Source: Aldehydirespirator sp965220645 (GTDB lineage Bacteria > Actinomycetota > Acidimicrobiia > Acidimicrobiales > Aldehydirespiratoraceae). Taken from it: 64,000 nt of DNA. The position numbers and the translations under genes are program-made. The stretch spans positions 2,852,001 to 2,916,000 of the forward strand of contig OZ244836.1 of assembly GCA_965220645.1 (NCBI GenBank), read 5' to 3'. Below the pieces are notes generated by a model. That model did not search any database. It worked only from the letters and a program-made list of their open reading frames with translations, and was not told the origin of the DNA. Positions 8,802-17,787 of this stretch are shown here, one piece after another (the first letter of the stretch is position 1; the number at the start of each line of letters is the position of its first letter).

Positions 8802-9563
8802 TCATGGCTCGACTCCCGCTCTTGCGACCGACAGCTCGGCGACCGCCAGCACTTCACTGCGCTCGCCAGATTCGGCGACCGCCAGCGGTGCATGGCGCTC
8901 TCCTGCGTCGGTTGTGATCCATTGGTGAAGACGGCACGCCCGCAAGAGGCTGAGCGGCGGGCGGAGGCTCGCCACCAGCTCCACGGGACGCGCGGCCCGC
9001 GGTTGCGTGGCCAGCTCGACGATGAGCCTCACGCCGTCTGTGATGTTCCCCTGCACCTCGACTGCATGCACGGCGGGCCGGATGTTGTCGATGGTGAGCC
9101 GCCCCTTGCGCTCGCGTTGCGCGAGCAGCTCGCTGCCATCCATGGCCCGCGACACCGCGTCCGACGCCTCCCGAGCGTCGGCGCCGGCTGCGTCGATCCT
9201 CCAAGTACAGCTAGTCACCGCGTGCTGGAGCGACGGCCCGCCGGAGGCGATGCCGGCCGCGGCCAGCGCTGTCATGCCCGTCGGCAGCGACGCGGTCAGC
9301 GCGCCGACGAGGGTCTCGCTGTCGATCCCGGCCATCCACACCGGATCGATCTCGACGTCGAGATACTCGGCGTCGGAGCTGTACCCGGTGGGAAGGGCCA
9401 GCCCGAACGCGATCTTCGGCCGGGGGCTGAACCCGGCCGAGTACACGACCGGAACTCCGGCGCGACGCAGTGACCGCTCCCAGATGCGAGCCACGTCGCG
9501 GTGTGACGTGAAGCGCACCTTCCCGTGCTTCGAGAATCGGATCCTCATCCGCGACCCGGTCAC
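8802..9563 (-). CDS. TIGR03936/DUF2344 radical-SAM-associated protein
   Basis: Partner of the upstream radical SAM gene; the two are adjacent or fused in many bacteria. The precise biochemical role is not established to my knowledge. The start MRIRFSKHGKVRFTSHRDVARIWERSLRRAG and the segment YSAGFSPRPKIAFGLALPTGYSSDAEYLDVE are characteristic. The GTG at 9563 overlaps the upstream TGA by four bases; an ATG at 9548 is the alternative start. The last 30 or so codons hold a 15-base direct repeat with a 36-base period. Confidence 0.88.
   Translation of the reverse strand: MTGSRMRIRFSKHGKVRFTSHRDVARIWERSLRRAGVPVVYSAGFSPRPKIAFGLALPTGYSSDAEYLDVEIDPVWMAGIDSETLVGALTASLPTGMTALAAAGIASGGPSLQHAVTSCTWRIDAAGADAREASDAVSRAMDGSELLAQRERKGRLTIDNIRPAVHAVEVQGNITDGVRLIVELATQPRAARPVELVASLRPPLSLLRACRLHQWITTDAGERHAPLAVAESGERSEVLAVAELSVARAGVEP
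8836..8886. repeat. Direct repeat at the 3' end of the DUF2344 gene
   Basis: Two identical 15-base copies (8836-8850 and 8872-8886), exactly 36 bases apart. They encode the related peptides LAVAES and LAVAEL in the C-terminal tail. The period keeps the frame. Confidence 0.7.
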
Positions 9564-11512
9564 GTCGCCGCCCCCACCAGACGCCGCTCGAGCAGGCGCA
9601 CTGGGACCGCCGCGCCGCGCGAGATGTCGACACCGGTGCCCTGGCTCCCTCCCGCGGGCGGGACTGCGGACGCCACCACGTGCTCGATGCCGTAGCCGGT
9701 GCAGGCACCGCAGTCGTAGCACGGCGTCCAGCGGCAATCCTCCAGACCAACCTCGTCTAGAGCGTCACGCCAGTCCTGCCACAGGAAGTCCTTGTGGAGC
9801 CCCGCGGACAGATGGTCCCACGGCAGCACCTCGTCGAAGGTGCGGTGCCGGTGGACGTAGGTGTCGATGTCGATGCCGCAGGCCTCCGCCGCCGCCTGCC
9901 ATCGCCCGAAGTCAAAGTGCTCCGACCACTCCTGGAACGTGCCCCCGTGGCGCCAGACGTGCTCGATCACCGGCCCGAGTCGACGGTCGCCGCGGGTGAC
10001 CAACCCCTCAGCCAGAGTGGCAGCAGGGTCGTGCCACTTGAGCTGGACGCCCTTGGCCCGGCGCAGGTCGTCGCGCAGCAGGTTGATCTTGCGACGCAAC
10101 TCCACCACGGTGTTCTGGCCGAACCACTGGAAGGGAGTGAACGGCTTGGGCACGAATCCGCCCACCGACACGGTGACCGATGGCGAGCGCACATGGGTCC
10201 GACCCAGGGCGACGCAGTTGCGGACCAGCTCCGCGATGCCGAGCGTGTCGGAATCGGTCTCGGTGGGCAGGCCGGTGAGGAAGTAGAGCTTCATCCGGCG
10301 CCACCCCTGCGAGTAGGCCGATTCGACCGCGGAGTAGAGGTCGTCGTTGGTGATGAGCTTGTTGATCACCTGGCGCATCCGCCAGGTGCCGGCCTCCGGT
10401 GCGAACGTCAGCCCGGTCCGGCGTGCCCGCTGGATCTGGGCGGCAATGCCCACAGTGAAGGCATCGACCCGCAGGCTGGGCAGCGATACCGATACCTGGC
10501 TGCAGCCTGCGCCGTCGACGGTGTCGGCGACGACCTTCTCGATGCCGCTGAAGTCAGCAGTACTCAGCGAGGTGAGAGCGACCTCGTCGTAGCCGGTGCG
10601 CCGCAGGCCCTCGCTGACCATGGTGCGCACCTGCTCGGCCGGCCGCTCGCGCACCGGACGGGTGATCATCCCGGCCTGGCAGAACCGGCAGCCGCGGGTG
10701 CAGCCCCGGAAGACCTCCACGTTGAGACGATCGTGCACCACCTCGGTGAGCGGCACGAGTTGCTGCTTGGGATAGGGCCAATCGGCCAGATCGGCCACCG
10801 TGCGCTTCTCGACGACCGCGGGCACGTCGGGGTACCGCGGCTCGACGGCCACGAGCCGCTCTCCGTCGTAGACGGCCTTGTACATGGACGGCACATAGAC
10901 GCCCGGCACGCGGGCGAGCGCTCGCAGGACTCCGCTGCGGCCGCCGGGCCGGCCCGACGCCTTCCAGTGGTGCAACACATCCGTTATGTCGCCCACCGCC
11001 TCCTCCCCATCGCCCAGGACGGCGAAGTCGAGGAAGTCTGCCAGCGGCTCGGGATTGTAGGTGCAGTGCCCCCCGGCGCCGATCAGCGGATCCGAGTCGT
11101 GCCTGTTGGCAGCCCGGACGGCCACGCCCGCAAGATCGATGCAGTTCAGCACGTTCGTGTAGGTGAGCTCGGCCGAGAGGTTGAAGGCAATGACGTCGAA
11201 CAGCGGAGCCGGACGGTGAGTGTCGAGCGAGAACAGCGGCAGCCCCTCGGCCCTCATCAGGGCTTCGAGGTCGACCCACGGCGCATAGGCGCGCTCGGCG
11301 GCAGCGTCAGGACGCTCGTTGAGAATCTCGTAGAGGATCTGCAGCCCTTGGTTCGGCAGGCCTATCTCATATGTGTCCGGATAGGTGAGCAGCCAAGACA
11401 CGATTCCGGGCCCATGGCGGGGAGCCTGCATCCCGTCCTCGCCACCGACGTAGCGAGCCGGCTTGGACACCTGCGGCAACAACGGCTCAAGACGATGCCA
11501 CAGACTTCTCAC
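9560..11512 (-). CDS. TIGR03960 B12-binding/radical SAM protein
   Basis: Radical SAM enzyme of the TIGR03960 family; substrate not known to me. The N-terminal half (about residues 20-220) is the cobalamin-binding-like domain (PDTYEIGLPNQGLQILYEILN). The radical SAM cluster GCTRGCRFCQAG is at about 270-281, followed by a SAM barrel (LTFAPEAGTWRMRQVINK). The C-terminus has a Cys-rich motif (CYDCGACTGYG) that could hold another cluster. The GTG start has no Shine-Dalgarno sequence, but TAGGCT lies six bases upstream. It may therefore have its own leaderless promoter, although it is 18 bases after rodA. Confidence 0.9.
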   Translation of the reverse strand: MRSLWHRLEPLLPQVSKPARYVGGEDGMQAPRHGPGIVSWLLTYPDTYEIGLPNQGLQILYEILNERPDAAAERAYAPWVDLEALMRAEGLPLFSLDTHRPAPLFDVIAFNLSAELTYTNVLNCIDLAGVAVRAANRHDSDPLIGAGGHCTYNPEPLADFLDFAVLGDGEEAVGDITDVLHHWKASGRPGGRSGVLRALARVPGVYVPSMYKAVYDGERLVAVEPRYPDVPAVVEKRTVADLADWPYPKQQLVPLTEVVHDRLNVEVFRGCTRGCRFCQAGMITRPVRERPAEQVRTMVSEGLRRTGYDEVALTSLSTADFSGIEKVVADTVDGAGCSQVSVSLPSLRVDAFTVGIAAQIQRARRTGLTFAPEAGTWRMRQVINKLITNDDLYSAVESAYSQGWRRMKLYFLTGLPTETDSDTLGIAELVRNCVALGRTHVRSPSVTVSVGGFVPKPFTPFQWFGQNTVVELRRKINLLRDDLRRAKGVQLKWHDPAATLAEGLVTRGDRRLGPVIEHVWRHGGTFQEWSEHFDFGRWQAAAEACGIDIDTYVHRHRTFDEVLPWDHLSAGLHKDFLWQDWRDALDEVGLEDCRWTPCYDCGACTGYGIEHVVASAVPPAGGSQGTGVDISRGAAVPVRLLERRLVGAAT

Positions 11513-11518
11513 TTCACC

Positions 11519-11524
11519 AGCCTA
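11519..11524 (-). promoter_or_regulatory. Putative -10 element for the TIGR03960 gene
   Basis: Minus-strand TAGGCT, six bases before the GTG start at 11512. It lies in the short gap after rodA. Confidence 0.35.
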
Positions 11525-11530
11525 CAACTG

Positions 11531-12700
11531 CTAGTTGATCATCCCTTCGATGTCGAGGCGGCGCCGGTAGACACCGGCGACGAGCCCGAGAGAGGCCATC
11601 GTTGTGAGCATCGAGGATCCGCCGTAGCTGACCAGCGGGAGGGGAATGCCGGTGACGGGCATCATCCCCATCGTCATGCCGACCGACTGGAACGTCTGGA
11701 ACAGCAGCATGGCGAAGATTCCGGTGCACATCATCCGCTCGAACTGCGTCAAGGCCAGCTGGGCCGTCCGCCAGACCCGGAACAGCAGGATGCCGAGCAG
11801 CCCGAGCAGCAACGACGCGCCGCGCAGCCCCAATTCCTCGCCCGCGACGGTGAAGATGAAGTCGGTCTGCTGCTGCGGCACGAGATCGGACCTGGTCTGC
11901 GTTCCCTCGAACAACCCTTGTCCCCGCAGTCCCCCGTTGCCGATTGCGATCTGGGCCTGCTCGACATTGAAGGCGTAGCTGGCCGCGTCATCGCTGACGT
12001 CGGACTCGAACAGGTACACACGCAGGCGGGCCTCCTGGAATTCGGCCAGTGCATCCGAGCGGTAGACGCCGACGGTCCCTGCCACCGCGACGATCGCCAG
12101 CAGGACAATCCAGCGAGCCTTGATCCCGCTGACGATCACCGTGATCAGAGCGATCACCAGGTACACCAGCAGGGTCCCGAGGTCGGGCTGAAGCCGAATG
12201 AGGGCGATGGGCGCGGCGGTCAGGGCCAGGCCCAGCAACACCCTTCGAAGGCCGACCTCGCCCTGGCGGGGGGACAGCAGAAGGGCCAGCCCGATGATCA
12301 CCACGAGCTTGCCGGGCTCCGACGGCTGCATCCTGAACGTGCCGAGGGAGAACCAGCCCTTCGTGCCGTTGACCTCGACGCCGATCTGCAGCACCAGCCA
12401 CAGCGCGACCATCATTGCCGCGAAGGCCAGCGGATAGAGCCTCCTCATGAGCTTGGGGGACACGAATGCGGCCGAGGTTCCCACAACCACGCCCATCACG
12501 ATGAACAACACCTGGCGCTCAAGAAACTCGGTGCTGGGTTCGGTGAAGTCACCGACGACGCCCCTGGTCGCGGAATACACCAGCACCGACCCCATGGCCG
12601 CAACGGCGAGAGCCGAGAGGATCAGGAATGGGTCGACCAGCAGCCACCAAGGATCGGGGGCGGCCTTCTTGCGCGCCGATTCAACAGCGGTCGCGGTCAT
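11531..12700 (-). CDS. rodA: SEDS peptidoglycan glycosyltransferase RodA
   Basis: Integral membrane SEDS polymerase that extends glycan strands during cell elongation, working with PBP2 and MreBCD. The 389-residue product has about ten membrane helices. Family blocks are TKGWFSLGTFRMQPSEPGKLVVI, LLRLQPDLGT-type (LIRLQPDLGTLLVYLV), and near the C-terminus GMTMGMMPVTGIPLPLVSYGGSSML. The ATG at 12700 is the third of three near-identical copies of the mrdA/rodA junction. It overlaps the stop of an intervening 24-codon ORF by four bases. Confidence 0.95.
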   Translation of the reverse strand: MTATAVESARKKAAPDPWWLLVDPFLILSALAVAAMGSVLVYSATRGVVGDFTEPSTEFLERQVLFIVMGVVVGTSAAFVSPKLMRRLYPLAFAAMMVALWLVLQIGVEVNGTKGWFSLGTFRMQPSEPGKLVVIIGLALLLSPRQGEVGLRRVLLGLALTAAPIALIRLQPDLGTLLVYLVIALITVIVSGIKARWIVLLAIVAVAGTVGVYRSDALAEFQEARLRVYLFESDVSDDAASYAFNVEQAQIAIGNGGLRGQGLFEGTQTRSDLVPQQQTDFIFTVAGEELGLRGASLLLGLLGILLFRVWRTAQLALTQFERMMCTGIFAMLLFQTFQSVGMTMGMMPVTGIPLPLVSYGGSSMLTTMASLGLVAGVYRRRLDIEGMIN

Positions 12701-12794
12701 GGCAGGGCGTCCAGTCTTCCTGTGGTCGCGGTCATACCAGGGCGTCCAGTCTTCCTGCGGGTCGCGGTCATAGCAGGGCGTCCAGTCCTCGCTG
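12689..12794. repeat. Triplicated mrdA/rodA stop-start junction
   Basis: Three tandem units: 12689-12723 (35 bases), 12724-12759 (36) and 12760-12794 (35). Each carries the core GGTCGCGGTCAT followed by AGGGCGTCCAGTC. Unit 3 holds the end of mrdA and unit 1 the start of rodA. Each unit preserves an ATGA (ATG overlapping TGA) or its ATG, which suggests the original four-base overlap was copied twice. Confidence 0.9.
12697..12771 (-). CDS. 24-codon junction ORF between mrdA and rodA
   Basis: Produced by the junction triplication. Its ATG (12771) overlaps the mrdA TGA and its TGA (12697-12699) overlaps the rodA ATG, both in ATGA form. The peptide is basic (begins MTATRRKTGRPG, then a second MTAT start in frame at 12735). 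It probably acts, if at all, as a coupling ORF that hands ribosomes from mrdA to rodA, rather than as a functional peptide. Nothing else supports a product. Confidence 0.35.
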   Translation of the reverse strand: MTATRRKTGRPGMTATTGRLDALP

Positions 12795-15062
12795 TTCGAC
12801 CGCCTCTTCGCCGCCTACCAGCTCGGAGCAGTCCTCCGAGAGCATGGGGCGCGTCTCCGAGATGGGCACGCCGTCGTGGTCCACCTTGATCTCGCCCGTG
12901 CGGACACCCTCCAGGAACGAGGCCAGTTGCTTGACCTCTGCGTAACAGGCATCCACTTCCTTGGCCGTACGGGCCCTGTCGACCGTGTGGGTGGCGATGG
13001 GAAGGAGCACCCTTGCCACCGCCGGCGCGGCCACGTCACCGCCGAAACCCGCCTCCTCCAGCACCATCGCCACCACCACTTCGGGGGTGTGGCGGTAGCC
13101 GCGTTCGGGCCAGGAGGCCGGGCCGAACGCCGCGAACCAGGCGAAGTCGGCCTTCCCCTGCTTCTCCGCGGTGCCCGTCTTGCCCGCGACGGGCCATGCG
13201 TCCAGCGGGAAGTTGACCCCTCCCTCCCCGGGGAGATTGAAGGCCTCGTAGGCCGTACCCCGCAACAGCGCCTCGCCGCCGGAGCGGCTCGGAAGGTTGT
13301 AGGCCGTCACACCGTTCATCCCATCGAGCAGGGGCGACGCGATCTCGGCGGTCCAGTCGAGCTCGCGCAGCAGCCTGGGGCCGAACTCTTCGATGACCTG
13401 GCCGTTGCGATCGGTGATCCTGGTCGCGATGTTCGGCTGATGAACCCTCCCCTCGCTGGCCAGCGCTGCGTAGACGTTGGCCACCTGCAGCGGCGTCGTC
13501 AGGAGGTTGCCCTGGCCGATCGCGAGGTTGATCGTGTCTCCGGCGAACCACTGCGCGCCGCTGCGCAGGAACACTCCCTGATCGAACTGGTAGTCGTAGT
13601 ACTCCCGGTCGGGCACTACCCCGGCGCGCTCATGAGGCAGCGGAATGCCGGTGGAGGAGCCCAACCCGAACGCCCGCGCCGACTCTTGGATGCCCTCGTC
13701 GAGCGGCTGCCGCCGCCGGAAGAAGCCCTCGCCGGCCAGCCGGTAGAAGTAGGTGTCGCTCGACACCGTGATGGCGTCTCTCAGATCGACACCGCGCTCA
13801 CAGCAATAGGGGCTCTCGAACACGCACGTGTCGGACTCCTCCACGCAGAAGGGATACCGGTACGTTCCCGTGTCGTTGTAGAACTCGTCCACCTCGGTCA
13901 GCGAGGACACATCGGCGCCGATCACACCCTGGGCGATGGCTGCATAGGCCGTTACCACCTTGAACGTCGAGCCGGGTGCGTACAGGCCCTGGATGGCGCG
14001 GTTGAGGATCGGGGAGAAGTTCTCCTCAGCGGTCAAGTCGTTGAACTGGCGCTGCGAGATGCCGTTCACGAAGTCGCGGGGATCGAAGGTGGGGAACGAT
14101 GCCATGGCCAGGATCGAGCCGTCCCGGGGGTCGAGAGCCACGGCCGCTCCTGCCGAAGCCACAAAGTCGGGAGCATCGGGATCCTCCTCCGGCAGCTCCT
14201 GCCGTCGGGCCTCGTCGAGGCCTCGGCGCAGCTCGCGCTCCACGAGACTCTGGATGTCGAGGTCGACAGTGAGGTGCACATCGCTGCCGGGTACCGGCAG
14301 GCGGCCCTTGTCGTGGTGGACCTTTACGATCTCGTCGAGGCGGTTCACCTCGAAGACACGCACGCCGGGGACACCCCGCAGCTCGTTCTCGAAGATCCGC
14401 TCCACTCCGGACTTCCCGATCTCGTCGCCGGGCTGGTACGTCTTGGCGTAGGGGTCGGCCGGGTTGATCTGCGCGTTCTGACCCCGGTACTCCGACTGGG
14501 TGAGCGGACCCACGTAGCCGAGCAGATGCGCGGCCAGCTCCCCGTACGGGTAGCTGCGCACGGTGCGCTCCTCCACCGAGACTCCGGGGAACAGGTCAGG
14601 GCGCTCGCCCAGGTAAAGCAGCAGGTCGGGGTCTATGTCGAACGCCACGGGAACCTTGTCGAACGGACCGAACTCCAGACTGGAGAGCCGCTCCTCGATG
14701 TGGCGAACTTTCGTCAGACGGCCTGAGCGGCTGACAATCTCGGCCAACTCGAGCAGCACCTCCTGCTGCTCGGACTGATCGAGCGCACCCTGGAACTCCA
14801 GGCGATCGATCGTCACGACCTGGACCACCCGGTTGTCGACGAGAATCCGGCCCTTGGCGTCGAAGATGCGGCCTCTCGGCGCTTCCGTGTACACGACTCG
14901 CAGGATGTTGGCGGCCGCGGCAGTCTGCAGCTCCTCTCTCTCAAGAACCTGCAGGTACCAGAGCCGGGCGAACAGAGCGGCCACCAGGCACACGGCCACG
15001 ATGCCTATGACGTAGAGCCGGAATCCCTGGCGCTCGCCCACATCGGCGCCGTTCGAGGCCAT
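12768..15062 (-). CDS. mrdA: Penicillin-binding protein 2 (elongation transpeptidase)
   Basis: Class B PBP that cross-links new glycan with RodA during elongation. One N-terminal membrane helix (about residues 14-32) is followed by the PBP dimerisation domain (EAPRGRIFDAKGRILVDNR) and the transpeptidase domain. Its active-site motifs are SxxK (APGSTFKVVTAYAA), SxD (VSSDTYFYRL) and KTG (VAGKTGTAEKQ). A Cys-rich insert after SxxK (CVEESDTCVFESPYCC) suggests a disulfide-stabilised extracytoplasmic loop. At 764 residues it is somewhat long. The ATG shares one base with the mreD stop. Confidence 0.95.
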   Translation of the reverse strand: MASNGADVGERQGFRLYVIGIVAVCLVAALFARLWYLQVLEREELQTAAAANILRVVYTEAPRGRIFDAKGRILVDNRVVQVVTIDRLEFQGALDQSEQQEVLLELAEIVSRSGRLTKVRHIEERLSSLEFGPFDKVPVAFDIDPDLLLYLGERPDLFPGVSVEERTVRSYPYGELAAHLLGYVGPLTQSEYRGQNAQINPADPYAKTYQPGDEIGKSGVERIFENELRGVPGVRVFEVNRLDEIVKVHHDKGRLPVPGSDVHLTVDLDIQSLVERELRRGLDEARRQELPEEDPDAPDFVASAGAAVALDPRDGSILAMASFPTFDPRDFVNGISQRQFNDLTAEENFSPILNRAIQGLYAPGSTFKVVTAYAAIAQGVIGADVSSLTEVDEFYNDTGTYRYPFCVEESDTCVFESPYCCERGVDLRDAITVSSDTYFYRLAGEGFFRRRQPLDEGIQESARAFGLGSSTGIPLPHERAGVVPDREYYDYQFDQGVFLRSGAQWFAGDTINLAIGQGNLLTTPLQVANVYAALASEGRVHQPNIATRITDRNGQVIEEFGPRLLRELDWTAEIASPLLDGMNGVTAYNLPSRSGGEALLRGTAYEAFNLPGEGGVNFPLDAWPVAGKTGTAEKQGKADFAWFAAFGPASWPERGYRHTPEVVVAMVLEEAGFGGDVAAPAVARVLLPIATHTVDRARTAKEVDACYAEVKQLASFLEGVRTGEIKVDHDGVPISETRPMLSEDCSELVGGEEAVEQRGLDALL

Positions 15063-15691
15063 CAGCGGTCCTTCATGGGCGAGGCTGCAGGCATGGGCGA
15101 GGCTGCAGCTTCGCTGCGTCGCGCCCGGTTCCGGGCAGGGCCGCTACCGACAGCCCACCTCATCGCGGGCGCCACGACCAGCGAGAGCACCGCATTCAAG
15201 CCCGACGCGATGAGCACCACCCGCAGCAGGCGTTCGTCGACCAGGCCACGCTGTCCGACCACCTCACCCAGGAGCGCGTAGGCCGTAACCGTGGCCGCCG
15301 TGCCGGCAAACACCATCACCATTGTCTGGATGCGCGTGTCGTGGAACAGGTCCTCAGTGATGCCGCCCAACGCGTAGGCCACGACCGCGAAGGCGGCTGC
15401 AGCCAGCCCGAGCGGAGTGGACAGGTAGATGTCCCACATCAGGCCGGCCCAGAAGGCGATCATCGAACCGTGACGGGGGCCGGCGAAGAGGCCGGCCAGG
15501 ATGGCCACGAGCGCGGGCAGCTCCGGCGCGACCCCGGCCACCCTTACCTCCGAGAAGAACGTCAACTGCAACAGGAGAGCCAACAGGTAGACGATGATGA
15601 GCCGCAGAGCGGTAACGCTCACACTGCTCCCGGCCAGCAGGCGGCGCGGCCGTAGCCGCAGCACCGTCGGGGCCGACCGCGGCACCGTCAC
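15062..15691 (-). CDS. mreD: Rod shape-determining protein MreD
   Basis: Small polytopic membrane component of the elongasome. It has five to six hydrophobic helices, beginning with LRLIIVYLLALLLQLTFFSEV and containing the typical LPALVAILAGLFAGPRHGSMIAFWAGLMWDIYLSTPLG region. At 209 residues it is slightly longer than usual. Its C-terminal tail carries a duplicated ASPM segment from a 17-base direct repeat (15074-15090, 15092-15108; period 18, in frame). It overlaps mreC by four bases and mrdA by one base. Confidence 0.92.
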   Translation of the reverse strand: MTVPRSAPTVLRLRPRRLLAGSSVSVTALRLIIVYLLALLLQLTFFSEVRVAGVAPELPALVAILAGLFAGPRHGSMIAFWAGLMWDIYLSTPLGLAAAAFAVVAYALGGITEDLFHDTRIQTMVMVFAGTAATVTAYALLGEVVGQRGLVDERLLRVVLIASGLNAVLSLVVAPAMRWAVGSGPARNRARRSEAAASPMPAASPMKDR

Positions 15692-16584
15692 GGCGAAGGC
15701 TCCGGGAACGGGGAGTCCGGACCGACCGGCGCCTCGTCCTTGGGCACCTGCAGCAGCACGGTCACATATCCGAGATCCTGCACATCCGCGGCCAGGTCGA
15801 CGGTCACCAACTGCGCCAGCCCTGCCTCCGCCGGCTCGACGGACGCCACCCGCCCCACCGGTATGTCGGCCGGATAGCGGCTACCGGCCGCGGTCACCAC
15901 CGGGCTCCCGATCGCCGGCAGTTCCGACAGATCGCCGGTCTCGGGCCAGCGCAAGCCAGCGTCCACCACGAAATTGGTCGGGTCGCCGGCCATACCATGA
16001 CCAAGACCCACGTCGCCGGTGTCCAACAGGCGGACCCCGATCACCAAGTCGGGATCGCTCACGACGGTGACTGTGCTCAACGCCGCGTCCACGGTCTCGA
16101 CCCGACCCACGAAACCGGCCGAGGTGACGACGGCCATGCCCGCAGCCACCCCGTCACGGTGTCCAACATCGATAGACATCACGTCGTCGTCGAAGTTGCC
16201 GGGAGAATTGCGTAGCACCGTCGCGGTCAGCCGTTCCACGTCGTCGACATACGTCACGCCGGTCGCGGTCAGGAGCCTTTCGAGAGCGTCTCGCTCTGCG
16301 GCAGCGCGTATGTCGGCGCTGGCGAGCCGGTCGACCTCATCGGCGAGCCTTGCGTTCTCTTCCTGGAGGTCGTTGTAGGAGAACATCACCGTCCAGACCT
16401 CCGCCACCGGTCCGAGCACTACATCGACCGCGGCGACCACCGGCTCGAGTACGTCGCGCACCCGGCTCTGGGCTGTCTCAAGGGGCCCGAAGCCACGGAA
16501 GTCGAGGGTGAGTAGCGTGGCGGCGGTGAGGATCAGCAGCAGCAAGCGGTAGCGGGACCGCCCGCTGCGCTGGGCGACTGCCAT
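15688..16584 (-). CDS. mreC: Rod shape-determining protein MreC
   Basis: Bitopic elongasome scaffold. One N-terminal membrane helix (about residues 12-28) and a coiled coil (LQEENARLADEVDRLASADIRAAAERDALERLL) are followed by the extracytoplasmic double beta-barrel domain (about 110-285). It activates PBP2. Length 298 is normal, with a short Pro-rich tail. It follows mreB by 29 bases. Confidence 0.94.
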   Translation of the reverse strand: MAVAQRSGRSRYRLLLLILTAATLLTLDFRGFGPLETAQSRVRDVLEPVVAAVDVVLGPVAEVWTVMFSYNDLQEENARLADEVDRLASADIRAAAERDALERLLTATGVTYVDDVERLTATVLRNSPGNFDDDVMSIDVGHRDGVAAGMAVVTSAGFVGRVETVDAALSTVTVVSDPDLVIGVRLLDTGDVGLGHGMAGDPTNFVVDAGLRWPETGDLSELPAIGSPVVTAAGSRYPADIPVGRVASVEPAEAGLAQLVTVDLAADVQDLGYVTVLLQVPKDEAPVGPDSPFPEPSP

Positions 16585-16613
16585 CGCCCAGCGTTAGAGA
16601 TTGCTCGAAACGG

Positions 16614-17633
16614 TCACCGCTGGTCCAAGTTGTCGAGTACCTGGCCACAGCCCCTCACCACGGCATGCAGCGGATCGTCGGCGACCGTGATCGGCATGCC
16701 GGTCTCGTTGGCCATCCGCTGGTCCAGATTCCTCAGCAGAGCGCCTCCGCCCGCGAGCATGATGCCCGCCTCCATGATGTCGGCAGCCAACTCCGGTGGG
16801 GTGTGGTCCAGCGTGCCTCGCACAGCGTCGGTAATGGCGGTGACCGACTCCTCCAAGCCTTCGCGGATGTCGTCCGTGGTGACCGAGACCACCCGGGGCA
16901 GCCCGCTCACCAGATCGCGGCCCCGGATCTCGGCCCTCGCCTCCCGGGCCAGTGGGTAGGCCGACCCGAGCGCGATCTTGATCTCCTCGGCGGTGCGCTC
17001 CCCGATCAGCAGCGAGTGCTCCTTCTTGACGAACTGAGCGATGACGTTGTCGAACTCGTCGCCCCCCACCCGGATCGACTGGCTGGACACAATGCCGCCG
17101 AGCGAGATGACGGCCACCTCGGTCGTGCCCCCGCCGACATCGACGATCATGTTGCCGGTCGGCTCCCACACCTGAAGCCCGGTGCCGATCGCAGCGGCCA
17201 TGGGCTCCTCGATGATGTGGGTCGGCTTCCGGGCACCGGCGGACTCGGCCGCTTCCTGCACGGCCCGCTGCTCGACGCCCGTTATCCCCGAGGGCACGGC
17301 AATGACCATCCGCGGCTTGGTCCAGCGCCTCTGATGGACGCGCTCGATGAAGAAGCGCAGCATCTCCTCACACATGTCGAAGTCGGCGATCACCCCGTCC
17401 TTGAGGGGGCGGACAGCCTGGATGTGCGCAGGCGTGCGGCCGATCATGCTCTTCGCTTCGGAGCCGACGGCCAGCACCTTGCGGGTGCGAGTGTTGACAG
17501 CCACCACCGACGGCGCGTCCAGCACGATCCCCTCGCCGCGCACGTACACGACGGTGTTCGCGGTACCGAGGTCCAAGGCCATGTCCCGGCCCATGACCCA
17601 CCCCAGCCCCGAAAGCATGCTCGCTGTGCTCAT
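16614..17633 (-). CDS. mreB: Rod shape-determining protein MreB
   Basis: Bacterial actin homologue that polymerises at the inner membrane and orients the elongation machinery. It has the nucleotide-binding signatures DLGTANTVVYV, VDVGGGTTEVAV and MLAGGGALLRNLDQRM. Length 339 is standard. A GAGG about 12 bases before the ATG is a weak ribosome-binding site. First gene of mreBCD-mrdA-rodA, with a 154-base AT-richer gap behind it towards ndk. Its presence predicts a rod that grows by lateral, MreB-directed insertion, unlike polar-growing mycobacteria. Confidence 0.97.
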   Translation of the reverse strand: MSTASMLSGLGWVMGRDMALDLGTANTVVYVRGEGIVLDAPSVVAVNTRTRKVLAVGSEAKSMIGRTPAHIQAVRPLKDGVIADFDMCEEMLRFFIERVHQRRWTKPRMVIAVPSGITGVEQRAVQEAAESAGARKPTHIIEEPMAAAIGTGLQVWEPTGNMIVDVGGGTTEVAVISLGGIVSSQSIRVGGDEFDNVIAQFVKKEHSLLIGERTAEEIKIALGSAYPLAREARAEIRGRDLVSGLPRVVSVTTDDIREGLEESVTAITDAVRGTLDHTPPELAADIMEAGIMLAGGGALLRNLDQRMANETGMPITVADDPLHAVVRGCGQVLDNLDQR

Positions 17634-17787
17634 TGTTGTGATGCCTCGATCAGGTTGGGGACGTTATCACAACGCCGGAGGACCCGGCCGACCGCTAGCC
17701 GGAGTGTAGACGACGGCGAGCCTCGGCACACGGTTCAGGTAGATGGACCTCGAAGTCAAGATATTCAACAATTTTCGCATACTTCTA

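Noticed and set aside
9794..12889. Plus-strand open frame of over 1000 codons
   Set aside because: It runs antisense to three well-supported genes (TIGR03960, rodA, mrdA). It is an artefact of high GC third positions and resembles no protein family.
17634..17787. Intrinsic terminator after ndk
   Set aside because: Only a four-base stem (GACT/GGTC) is visible in the AT-rich gap, without a clear T-run.
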